This document shows positions 9,655-19,565 of a stretch of 64,000 nucleotides of DNA, in pieces. The DNA is from Puccinia triticina (taxonomy: Eukaryota; Basidiomycota; Pucciniomycetes; Pucciniales; Pucciniaceae): NCBI RefSeq assembly GCF_026914185.1, contig NC_070566.1:4836001-4900000 (forward strand), given 5' to 3'. Below the pieces are notes generated by a model. It searched no databases. It was not told the DNA's origin and saw only the letters and a program-made list of their open reading frames with translations. A program made the translations under genes and the position numbers. Every line of letters begins with the position of its first letter. The stretch's first letter is position 1.

Positions 9655-12189
9655 ATGCTCTCCCGCCCTAGCCCCTCCGCACTCGCCCTCCAGCAACCTC
9701 CCTACCAGCACCCAGCCCCCAGCCTCATGCAGCTCGACTACCCCCACCCCCACCCCCACCACCGATCACTCTCCGCCGCAACCGTCTCCGGAAGACCGCC
9801 CCCAAAGACCGCCCGCAGACAGTCCAAGCTCAACAACCTCGACCGCCGCCGCATCTGCGAGTATGCCGCCGCACACCCCAAGGCCACCCAGGAGGACATC
9901 GCCGTCCAGTGGGGCATCGACCGCTCCTCGGTCTCCAAGATCCTCAAGTACCGCGACAAGTGGCTCTCCATCTCCCCCACCGCACGCGCAGCCAAGGTCA
10001 TCAAGCACCGTGGGGGCCGCTTCCCCCAGCTCGAGACCGAGGTCGTCCGGCGCTGCAAGGAGAAGTCCGGCGCAGGCGGCTTCCTGGGCGACCGGACCAT
10101 CAAGGACGTCGCGCTCGACGTCTCCCACGAGATGGGCCTCGCCGAGGGCGCCTTCAAGGCCTCCAACGGCTGGCTCGACGCCTTCAAGGAGCGGGCCCAG
10201 ATCAAGGGCGGCCGCTTCCTCGACCTCAACGCCCACTCCCCCACCCACCCCGCCCTCTCCTTCGCCGCCGATCACCACCACTACCATCATCAACAACACC
10301 CATACCCCCCCGCTGCTGCTGCTGCTCAGGCTCAGGCTCCGGCTCCACTCCAGCTCGCCCCGATCCTCCACCAGCCGATCGAGCAGAAAAACGTCGACGA
10401 GCTCGAGGAGGAGGACGACGAGGAGGAGGAAGACGAGGACGACGACGAGGAAGAGGACGACGACGACGACGAAGAAGAGGAAGAGGACGACGAGGACGAC
10501 GAAGAGGAAGAGGAAGAGCGAGACCCCGCCCACAAGGCCCAGCACCACCAACCCACGCCCTCCCTCTCGAGCTCGAACTCGTCGACGTCCCAGGAAGACG
10601 GCTCGAACGGGGTGAAGATGCACGACCTGGCCGAGTCGCTGAAGACGCCGGTCGACGGGGCGCCGATGGACGGGCGGGCGGTGGAGACGGGCGGCGGGCC
10701 GGGCCGGGCCGGGGCCCACCGCGGGGCCCCGGCGGCGCCTGCGCCCGAGGAAGAAGAGGACGGCGGGCCGGACGCGATGGACGGCGTCGAGCCGCTGCTC
10801 CCGCCCGCGGGCGGCGCCAGCCCGGTGTTCAAGGCGCCGGTGTACACCGGCGGCGCGGGCGGGCCATACGGCGGCAGCCACCCGGCGCCGTACGCCCGGC
10901 CCGTGCGCGGCTCGTTCGACTACCCGCACCACCATCAGGGCGGGCAGCCGATGGGCCGCAGACAGCCCAGCTCGAGCCACTCCCGCTCCTCCTCGCTCTC
11001 CATCAGCTCGCTCTCCCAGCACTCCTCCTTCGCCCCGGACGACCGGGGCCCGACGCCCGGCGGCGGAGCGCTCAAGATCCTGCCCACACCCGGGCCGACG
11101 GGCGTGCCCCCGCTGACCTCCTACGGCTCCCACCCCAACTTCCACCCCGCCCCGCTCCGCTCCACGCCCGTCAGACGCACCTTCCCCAGCCTGCGCCACG
11201 CCATGTCCCACCCTGCCTTCAGCTCCTCCTCCGACCCCGCCCCCAGGCCGCCCTTCTCCGCCTCCGGCCACCAGTACGCTTCCTACCATCCCCAGCAGCA
11301 ACCGGGCGCCTTCCCCTTCTCGCCCTTCTCCGCCCCCCCGCCCCTCTCCGCCCGCGCCTCCGTCGCCGCTGGAGCCGCCGGAACACAGAGGCTCGAGCTC
11401 GCCCCCGTCTGTCCCTCCCGCGTCGGCCACGCCCTGCCCCTGCTCTACAGGGACGATACCCCCGTCGACTGGCCCCTCTCCGCCCCCCCCAACCCCGCCG
11501 ACGACGGGCCCCCGCAGGTCGGCTTCGACCAGGCGCTCGCCGCCATGGACACCCTCATGCGCTTCCTCCAGGACCAGCCCACCGGGTTCGCCAGCCCCAG
11601 AGACTACATGGTCGTCGGCGAGCTCTTCGGTACTTTCTTTCTCCCCTTACTCCGTCCTCGCTGGTCTTCTTTGCTGACTGCTCTTCGTCCTTGCTGACTG
11701 CTTGCTGGGATTCGTGCAGGCCGGATGAAGGACAAGAAGCTCGAGATGGCCGCCGCCCCCGGCCCCCCGCCCGCCAGACGCATCGGATCCTCCGCCGGCA
11801 GCTCCGCCGCCACCAGCCCTGCGCCCCCCGCCGCCGCCCCGCCGCCGCCCGCGTCTGCAGCCGCCATCAGGGGCGCAAGGGCCCCGTCGATCAGGGTCTT
11901 GCATCACCATCAGGCGCCGCATCAGCAGCATTCGCAACATTCGCAACATTCGCAACATTCACAACAACATCAACATTCGCAACATTCGCAACATTCGCAA
12001 CAACATCAGCAACACCAGCAACAACACCAGCAACAACAACATCAACAACAGCAGCACCAACAGCAGCATCACCAGCAGCAGCAACATGACTCGGACAACA
12101 CCCAGGCTCTCCCGCCCACTCTCGAGCCCAAGACCAACGGGCTCGGGCTCGTCAAGGAGGACTGCACCTCCGACCGCATGCAACTCTAG
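9655..12189 (+). CDS. CENP-B-type HTH DNA-binding protein, 814 aa
   Basis: Two exons, 9655-11629 and 11720-12189, are separated by a 90-nt GT-AG intron that restores the frame across a split glycine codon. Residues about 50-105 form a first HTH (RRICEYAAAHPKATQEDIA...SSVSKILKYRDKW). Residues about 120-190 form a CENP-B-type HTH (FPQLETEVVRRC, IKDVALDVSHEMGL, FKASNGWLDAFKERAQIKGG). A run of about 45 Asp/Glu residues follows near 245-290, then long Pro/Ser/Gly/His-rich disorder and a His/Gln repeat tail. I see no DDE transposase domain, so this is probably a host nuclear DNA-binding factor derived from, or resembling, pogo/CENP-B proteins rather than a transposase. The gene is markedly GC-richer than its surroundings. 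The DNA target is unknown. The start gives a short N-terminus before the HTH. Confidence 0.8.
11926..12087 (+). repeat. Coding trinucleotide/9-mer repeat (His-Gln-Ser tail)
   Basis: Repeats of cattcgcaa and caacat/cagcaa encode a QHSQHS then QHQQ tail at the C-terminus of the CENP-B-type protein. Near-identical 9-mers suggest slippage and length polymorphism. Confidence 0.85.
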
Positions 12190-12333
12190 CTCGCCCTCCT
12201 GCGCCCCCTCTCCTTCTTCCCTTTTTTTCTCTTTCTGTGGCGTGTTATGGCTTGGCGGATCGGTGGATCGTGGATGGATCGTGGTGGATGGCTGGAGCCG
12301 CCGGCGCGCCTCTTGAGCGCCTTTGCTTGGATA

Positions 12334-12736
12334 CTCTTTCCTTGATCGCTCTTTCCTTGATCGCTCTTTCCTTGATCACTCTTTCCTTGATCACTCTTTC
12401 CTTGATCACTCTTTCCTTGATCACTCTATGCTTCCATCCTCATTCCTTGAAAATCCTCATTGCTTGAATACTTATTGCTTGAATCCTCTTTGCTTGAATA
12501 CTTATTGCTTGAATCCTCTTTGCTTGATCACTCTTTGCTTGAATCCTCTTTCCTTGCTTCTTCTTTGCGTGATTCCTGATTGCTTGAATACTGTGTGCCC
12601 GAATACCCGTCTCCCGTCCACCATTCCTGAATACTCCTTGCTTACATTCTCATTGCTTGAACACCCTTTCCTCGAATACCCTTTCCTCGAATACCCTTTC
12701 CTCGAATACCCTTTTCTCGAATACCCTTTCCTTGTC
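12334..12736 (+). repeat. 15-bp minisatellites downstream of the HTH gene
   Basis: At 12334-12427 there are about six copies of a 15-bp unit (ctctttccttgatca, with early copies ending tcg). Decayed variants continue to about 12570. A second 15-bp array (cgaataccctttcct) occupies about 12659-12733. A (GT)n run lies at about 12916-12935. All are in the presumed 3' UTR or downstream region of the HTH gene. Confidence 0.85.
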
Positions 12737-13446
12737 CCGCGTTCCTTGGCCAATCCGCTCCCCTCATCGACCCTCCCTCCCGGCCGCTCATACCCATCCA
12801 TCCCTCTGTAGAAAACCCCCGGCCCTATCCTGCCCCGCTTATTTATCTCCCACCCGTCGCGTGCGTTCCTTTCTTGTCTCCGTGTGCGTCTCCGTGTGTG
12901 TCTCCGTTTGTGTCCGTGTGTGTGTGTGTGTGTGTAGCCCCCGTAATGTTTCTTTTCTTTTGATCTCAAGTAAAAAATACTCCCAGTTGAAGCTGCAAGC
13001 TTGGTGGTGTGTGGGAGAGCTCGGCGACCGGGCCGATTGCCCGCCGGGCGCCCCTCCGTGAGCAGCAATCAAGAGGCGAGCCAAAATCCCCTCGTTTCAG
13101 GGGGGGGACCCGGCGCCTCGGAGTAACGTCCCAGCCGTGGCCTGAGAGCTGTGGCTTTTTTTGCCTTTTTGCAACTCAGGCACTTGTACACCACGGGCGC
13201 ACAAATTTCAAAGTTCGTCGTCAAACCGCCCATGGCGAAAATTCGACATCGAACCGCCGCAGGTACGGCAACTGTCAGTCCCCATCAGGCAAGACGGCCG
13301 AAAGCCATCCACCGACGGGGCTAGGCCAGCCTCCCCCAAACAGACCTTCTAGCCCCGTCGGGCATAAATTGCCGTCGAGGAGCCGGCAATCTGACCACAT
13401 CACGACGGTGTCGCAATAGAGTGCCCGCCCGCCGTCCAAAACAACA
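12737..13446. other. Spacer with GT microsatellite, no gene seen
   Basis: GC-moderate sequence with a short (GT)n run and no recognisable protein. It separates the HTH gene from the CDC24-like fragment. Confidence 0.4.
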
Positions 13447-14158
13447 TTGCCCGTACTTGTCCCGGCAAGAATACCGCCCCACCACGGGCATGGCTTCACG
13501 ACACAGCCCCTCCACAGGCACGCATCACACCACGGCCCCATCACCGGCATGGCTCCAGGCCACGCAGTGGTCAATGGTGGGAATGGCTCCCCCGGGGCCG
13601 CTGCCTCCCCCGCGGGCTCCCCCGGGCGCCTACCCCCAAGGACCGCCCCAAGCACCACCCACCCCTCAAGCCAGCCTCTTCTCATCTCCATCCGCTCATC
13701 CGCAACCACCATGGCCACCACAACCTCCTCCTCAGCACACTCCTCCTTTGCCCACCACCGGCCATCAAACCTCTCCATCGACATGCCCATTGCAACATCC
13801 TCAGTCGTCAACAAGACCGCCTCCAGATCTGCATCCCTCTACCAGAACTGTCTCGAAACCAGGGCCCTGCTCAGAAGAGTCCCGGGCTTCAAGCAAGGCC
13901 CGTGGATCACCAAAACAAGAAACCCAAACAGTCTGCTCAATGGTACACCCACCCCCTTCCTCACACAGAAAAAACAAACAAACAAACAACTCACTGACTC
14001 ACTCACTCATCCTTGCAACAGACTCGCCTACCGACCCCAACACCCCGCACTCCAAACACTCCTCCAATCCACTTGATCCAGTCACCCAGACCCTCGAAAA
14101 TTATAGGAGATACTTTCTTCTCTCAGCTGGATGCGGACACCATTTGGCCCCCCACTGA
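13447..14158 (+). pseudogene. CDC24-like N-terminal fragment, probably truncated
   Basis: A proposed exon 13447-13942 and a second exon 14022-14158 are joined by a 79-nt GT-AG intron in phase. The N-terminal part is Pro/Ser-rich. The end of exon 1 reads SASLYQNCLETRALLRRVPGF and exon 2 contains DPVTQ. These match the start of the N-terminal calponin-type region of fungal Cdc24, the guanine-nucleotide exchange factor of Cdc42 (family pattern: SLYxxCLxLRxRLxRVPGF ... DPVTxLW). After DPVTQ the homology stops and a TGA follows within about 30 codons, so the RhoGEF, PH and PB1 domains are absent. An overlapping alternative frame to 14240 (containing FFSQLDADTIWPPTELEVMA) also looks coding, so the 3' exon structure may be chimeric. 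It could be a partial duplication of CDC24 or a short expressed gene. Confidence 0.5.
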
Positions 14159-14240
14159 GCTTGAAGTCATGGCAAAGATGGCCATTCTTGCGGAAGAAAG
14201 TGCAGTTGCTGCTCTTGCTTCCGGTCCTGCAACCCGCTAA

Positions 14241-15073
14241 GCGTCCGCTCTCATGTTTCTGGACTGTTTGACCCCCCCACCTGTACATAAAAACTCCTAT
14301 GTACAGATTTCTCTTTTATTTCTGTGTTGCTGTTTGACTCGTGTCCATGTTTCATCCCCCCTTTACACAAAACTCCTATTTCTCTTTTCTTTCTGTTTCA
14401 TTTGTGTCTACAGTAGCTTTTTTGTATTGTGTTTGTTGGGGCAGATTGCTTTTCTATCCCTGATATGTGCACAATTGACATCTCACTCTTTTGTACTTGT
14501 TGGTGGCACTGTGTCATCTGTAACACTTTGTGTGCCGCTGCCGCGAGCAAGGGGGCAGTTCAACTGAGATTTTTGCAACCTTTATCTTGCCTTAGACGGT
14601 CACACGCCGTAGCTGAAGTACAATGCCGTACATATGGCGTGCATTGGTTTCGGCCGTGTGATGTATATATTGGACGTCTGGTATGGCCAGCCTGTTTGGT
14701 TGACGTGATCCAAGCAGCTGGGTAACGTCAGCTGCTTGCGTCTTGTGACGTTGGATTCAGACGGCGGAAGATGCGAGGGGGTGGAAGACGGCCCCACGGA
14801 GCCGTCGTGGGGCCTGGCACGGGGCCCGTAGCTTGGCCGTATGTCGTTGCGGGGGAGGTCCTGTCCTGAGACGGGAGGATCAGCCCTTCCCCAGACGTGC
14901 TTGTGCTCCCGGTGTGTAACTCGCAAACCTTCAAGCCAATTAATATGCCGTGAACTTGGGCATGTAGTCTCGCATCTTGGCTTGATGGCCGTACCTTTCT
15001 TTCGTCATATTGTTGGCTGATAGTATCCATTGCCTGGCGTTTGAGCGGGGTCTCTCTTGGAGACACCTTGGCT
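14241..15073. other. Intergenic, no gene seen
   Basis: T-rich sequence to 14480, then GC-richer sequence to 15070. No conserved protein frame or RNA gene was recognised. Confidence 0.35.
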
Positions 15074-15906
15074 CAGGATGTAAACGGGTCGGGTTCGGGT
15101 CGGAAATCTGTGCCCGAACCCGACCCGACCTAAATGCCGGGTCGGGTCGGGTCGGGTCAAATATTTAAATACGCTGACCGAACCCGCACCCAATTAGGCA
15201 TGATGCGGGTCGGGTCGGGTCCGGGCGGGTCTTGCGTTGACCCGACCTTTTACAAGATAGGAGAAAAAAAAATGAAAGAAGGAGAATAAGGAGAAAAAAT
15301 GTGAGATTGATTTTGAGTCCTGGAGCTTTCATGTATATACAACAGGAGATCAAGTGAAATAATAAGAATAAAGACTATTTTGAGCCAGAAGGTGCAAGGG
15401 ATACCAAATCCAAGTCGTCATCATCACACACTATCAGCCCCTCTTCAGCTTGGATCCAGTTCTGCGCGCATACAAGGGCTTCAAGAGTGGTCGGTTGTAA
15501 TTGTGTTTGATTACTGCCAAGTACTCTTGCGCCTGTGGAGAATGCCAACTCTGATGCGATGGATGTCATCGGAGTCATAATCTGCTTTGTCAGACAAACT
15601 GGGAATCACGGCCGCGGGTTGTTTTCTCTTGGACGGTCACATTGATGGGGTAGGATGGGGCTGGGCTGGTGGATGGGTGAGGGGATATCTGATATCCTGA
15701 TTACATTGGACTTAATCGGGTCAGGGTCGGGTCATCGGGCCAACCCAAAAAGGAATTTGCCCGCCCAAACCCAAACCCGATTAACAATTGGGTCTTGCCA
15801 GGTCGGGTCGGAAATTGAGCTTATGACTATTAGGCTACCCAAACCCAACCCAAGACCCGTCAGGTCTTGGGTCTCTGTCAGGTCAACCCAACCCACTTGC
15901 ATCCTG
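15074..15906 (-). mobile_element. Decayed hAT copy, same family as the intact element at 19.6 kb
   Basis: The ends are CAGGATGTAAACGGGTCGGGT and the inverted, diverged counterpart ending at 15906. Subterminal sequence is packed with GGGTCGGG-type motifs in opposite orientations, exactly as in the intact hAT at 19566-22385. Only a C-terminal transposase remnant remains (15375-15578). The 8-bp flanks (15066-15073 and 15907-15914) do not match, so the insertion is old or rearranged. Confidence 0.75.
15375..15578 (-). pseudogene. hAT transposase C-terminal (dimerisation) fragment
   Basis: The minus-strand frame reads PMTSIASELAFSTGARVLG, then LQPTTLEALVCAQNWIQ. This is the hAT C-terminal dimerisation motif and closely parallels the corresponding end of the intact transposase at 19841-22094. 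The BED finger and catalytic core are missing. Confidence 0.85.
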
Positions 15907-15972
15907 AATATCAGCCACAGATCCATACAGTTACTCGGGTAGTACAAACACACAGCAAAATGGAAACATTAA

Positions 15973-16156
15973 TTAGGGTGTTCAAAGTTGACTTGCATAA
16001 AATCATAACACCATAAAATCATAAAATTCTGAGGTGAAAAAAAAATGTACACCCAAACACTCAAATTAGAGCAACATTTCTAAAATGGTACATATAAAAT
16101 CATCATTTGAAAGTTTTATGATTTTATAATTTTATGATTTCAACTTTGAACACCTT
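15973..16156. mobile_element. MITE family A, full copy (about 184 bp)
   Basis: Ends are agggtgttcaaagttg and the inverted caactttgaacacctt. AT-rich arms with aaatcataaaat motifs face each other. Further copies or pieces lie at 16297-16430 and 23483-23544. Confidence 0.75.
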
Positions 16157-16296
16157 TCTCTTGTTGGGCCTGCTCCTCTTTTAGCATCTTCATCACTTCT
16201 GAAAGTTGGTGGCAAATCTCATTGGATTCTATCTGGAATGTGAGGGTTTTGGAGGGGCTGTCTGTGGATGATTTGGAATTGGGGAGGTGAAGCAAT

Positions 16297-16430
16297 TAAG
16301 GTGTTCAAAGTTGAAATCATAAAATTTTCAATACATAAAATCATAAAACTTTCAAGTAATGATTTCATATGTACCATTCTAGAAATGGTGCTGTAATTTG
16401 AGTGTTTGGGTGGTACATGTTTTTTTGGTA
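16297..16430. mobile_element. MITE family A, truncated copy
   Basis: It begins taaggtgttcaaagttgaaa, shares the AT-rich arm and the internal gtgtttgggtggtacat segment with the copy at 15973, then stops without the second inverted end. Confidence 0.65.
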
Positions 16431-16756
16431 GCTTACCGGGAGCATAGCGGGAGGTGGGCCTAGTCCAAGGAGCGGTAGTAGAATAGGTGGCGTGCCGCGT
16501 AGGCGCGCGCCAACAGCTCCGGCGGCAGGCAGAGCAGGGAGCCCAAGAACCCTCGCGCGCCACGCAGCACTGGTCTGCAGCAGAAAGGCTGCAAACCTAG
16601 TTAGGCAAAGTTCAACTGGTACCGGCAGGAAGCATCTGGCAGATCCGCCAAACTCAACCTAGTTGCCGAACTCAACCTGCCAGCTCTTGCAGGATAAATT
16701 TTTGCAAATCAAGGTATTGAGAAGCAGAGAAGTGCAGAGTGCTAATCAAAGAATCA

Positions 16757-18480
16757 CAATATGCTCAGTATAGCAGAAGCGTTGGCAGCGGTGAAAGCGG
16801 CATGAAGGGACAAGGACCGAGACACAGATGTCCAAGCAACGGGGGATGCGGCTCTAGGTACGGCAGACAGAGAGGAAACTATGCTAGCAACGGCCCCAAC
16901 AGGGGGCGACCCACCGGGCAAGAAAACGGGTCTACAAAAGAAGACAGGAAAGAATCCCGCACCAAAAGGGCCAGTGAAAAAGCCCACAACCAGGTCAACA
17001 TCAAGGATCCCAGAAAAACAGTGAGATCCAATGGAGATAATCAAGGAAGTTGGATAGGGGGAGAGGAGGGAAACAGGGAGTATACAGGGCAAGGGAAAGG
17101 AAGCGGTAAGTGAATCAGATCCAATTAGGAATGCCAACCAGGAATGCGAACGGGAATGCCAACCATGGAATAGAAGGAACTGAATCTATGTATTGTCTTA
17201 CAACATACAGTGGATGACCCAGTGGACGCCAAAGAGGAAGCTGCAGCAGTGGGAGCCGCAGAGGAGAAGAGGGAGCTGAGAAGAACAATGTTGGAGATGA
17301 TTGGGCAGGCAAAGGCAGCAGCAGCCGCGGGGAGGAAGGCCGAGTCCTTGATGTTCTATCAATTATGCGCGGGCCTAGGGGGTACAATCGTCAAGGATCA
17401 ACCACAGACTCCTGCGACCAACCATATGAATCCAAGGCGCAAACCCAGCCTCCCCCAAGGACCACCCCAACTTTTGTCAGCAACATCACTGGCCGGAATC
17501 AAGGTACCCGTCCCACCACCGGCCAACCCGACAAAAACACAAGACCACAAAGAGATGGCCTCTGGTTATCAGCCTCAAGACGGAGGAATCATATTCGACG
17601 ACTCCGCAATACCAACAAACAATGACTTAGGGTTCACACCATTCTTTGAGAAGAACTTGGTTGTGTTCAGGGCGCCACTCCCATTGACAATCTTCAATCA
17701 AGAGTGGCAGGATAAAGCCCTCCTTTATTGCGCAGACAAACAGAGAAAGTGGGAAGAGGCAAACAGGGACAAACTCAGGTATACCGGATACCCGTATCCA
17801 AGCGAATACGCCCAAACTTACCAGGACTGGTTGGTGCACCATCAGGGGTTCTACAACGCCATCAGCAAAATCCCATCACATGCAAATCTTGCGGTCTGGC
17901 TCATTGTCCACAAGAAGAATGCAGACGGAATAATTGGGAGGCACGGCTTCATGACGGCCCTACGGTACGATATACACGTTAGGACGAATGCATTAACTCA
18001 TAGAATGCGCCTTCTGGACGTAAGGTTGTCGGTAGCTAACATATCAGTGTACTGGGCGGAGATAGCCCTGGACATGCATGCAAAGGCAGTCCGGTTTGGC
18101 GAAACCGAATACACGGATAACCCATACGAGGTTGGATGCTGCCGTGCTTTGTGGGATCCAACAACAGGTCAGCCAATAGCAAAAAAGGACGAGTCAAAGA
18201 TCCCGCTCCATTTCCAACAACCCCACCATCCAACAGCAAAAGGGGCCCCTACAAGCACAAAAACCGGTCCTGACCCACCCAAAGGCCCTAGCGGGTCCAA
18301 GGAACATCCAGGTAAGAGCAGCGGCTACAAAGGGAACCGGTGGAACCCAGCATACCACTAACGGGATGGTAACGGATACAGGGACGGTGGCAAATCTGGA
18401 GGTGGAGGCGGAGGCGGAGGAGGATCAGGAGGAGGAGGAAGAGGGAGGAACAAAGGAAATGGAAAAGGGAGGAACTACTA
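16757..18480 (+). pseudogene. DIRS-like element Gag ORF with Gly/Arg-rich tail
   Basis: The main open frame runs 17210-18361 (383 aa): an acidic/alanine-rich N-terminal helix, a Pro-rich linker, and a conserved core containing FTPFFEKNLVVFRAPLPLTI and MRLLDVRLSVANISVYWAE. A TAA at 18359-18361 interrupts it. The same frame then continues through a glycine run and GGRGRNKGNGKGRNY to a TAG near 18480, so the nucleic-acid-binding tail has been cut off by one nonsense change. Upstream, a frame starting near 16760 (MLSIAEALAAVKAA) reads sensibly but has a TGA, suggesting a damaged N-terminus. The role as Gag is inferred from position and tail composition. Confidence 0.6.
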
Positions 18481-19249
18481 GTTAGCGTTGTTTTCCCAAA
18501 ATTTTCAAATTTCCTTTCCTTGTTTGGTTTTTTTTTTCAATGCCAACAACGTAACGCATGAGACAAACATATTTGGTCTATTACTGGGAAGCGGATGAGA
18601 GAAGGGAACCAATGAGGCCCCTTCCATCAGGAAGTAATGAGAGAGAGATGAGGTTCTGATTGAGTAATTTGCGCAGTAGTTCTCCTTTTTTGGGAAGCAG
18701 CTTGAACAGGCACAAAACAGGAAGCAGAGATGACAAGGACAAGCCGGTAAAGAGCGGAAAGGGAAACAAAAATGTGATAAGCTGAGATTGGCCAACAAAA
18801 GTGACTTGCAAGATGGACGTTGACGCCTGGGAAGAAGCACTCCGTAAAGCAGGTTTAGATACAAAACACACAGACGTCCTGTCAGGTTTTTGCAAAGGTT
18901 TCGACCAAGGAACAGAAGGAGCCAGTACTCTTAGCGCTATTTGATTGGGAGAAAGCCTATAGGCAAATCCCAACAGCCCCCAACCAGTGGCCATACCTGA
19001 TGGTACGGGACTTCAATGACGGACTCCTTCTGGACACGCGCATCACCTTTGGGGGGGTTGCCGGATGCGGTTCATTTGGCAGGCCCGCAGATGCATGGAA
19101 AAAGATCATGATGCACGAGTTTGAAGTCCTGACCATTTTCTGCTGGGTGGACAATAATCTGTTCATCAAGAAAATGGACTCCCCTGCCTTGATGACGGAT
19201 GTGGTGAAACGATCCAACAAGCTAGGGGTGAAGACTAACAAAGAGAAGT

Positions 19250-19383
19250 ACTCACCTTTCCTAGAAGAACAAAAGTTCCTTGGCTTCATATGGAACGGGA
19301 AGGACAAGACAGTACGACTCACCTTTCCTAGAAGAACAAAAGTTCCTCGGCTTCATATGGAATGGGAAGGACAAGACAGTACG
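19250..19383 (+). repeat. 67-bp tandem duplication inside the RT
   Basis: Positions 19250-19316 and 19317-19383 are near-identical copies, differing at two bases (tt/tc and ac/at). Because 67 is not a multiple of three it shifts the RT frame. Confidence 0.92.
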
Positions 19384-19557
19384 GCTACCAGAAAAGAAGC
19401 TCACTAAGAGGATCCAGCAGGTACAGCATTTCTTAGAAATAGGCGCAGAATTCTTGTACAGCAAATTAGAGGTCATAGCAGGGAGGTTAAACCACGTTTC
19501 TTATGTCTTACCACAACTACGGTGCTATCTATGCGGGGTGTATTGTTGGCTGAAAGA

Positions 19558-19565
19558 CTGGGTAC
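19558..19565. repeat. Left target-site duplication of the hAT element
   Basis: CTGGGTAC immediately before TAGGGGTG; identical to 22386-22393. Confidence 0.95.

Larger units (their letters stand above)
18813..19565 (+). pseudogene. DIRS-like reverse transcriptase, mutated and internally deleted
   Basis: A Pol N-terminus (MDVDAWEEALRKAGLD) runs for about 30 residues and then switches frame directly into the palm (KEQKEPVLLALFDWEKAYRQ). The usual intervening RT segment is missing, pointing to an internal deletion. The catalytic box reads CWVDNNLF where the family has WVDDN, an Asp-to-Asn change. A 67-bp tandem duplication (19250-19316 and 19317-19383) adds a frameshift. The frame ends at the hAT insertion. 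The enzyme is inactive. Confidence 0.8.

Noticed and set aside
9766..11430. Long minus-strand and third-frame ORFs across the HTH gene
   Set aside because: They are shadows caused by high GC content; the composition is low-complexity Arg/Gly/Val, while the plus-strand frame at 9655 holds the conserved HTH domains and spliced continuation.
15074..15260. Telomere-like GGGTCGGG repeats
   Set aside because: The motif occurs in both orientations at the two ends of hAT elements and is their subterminal region, not a telomeric array.
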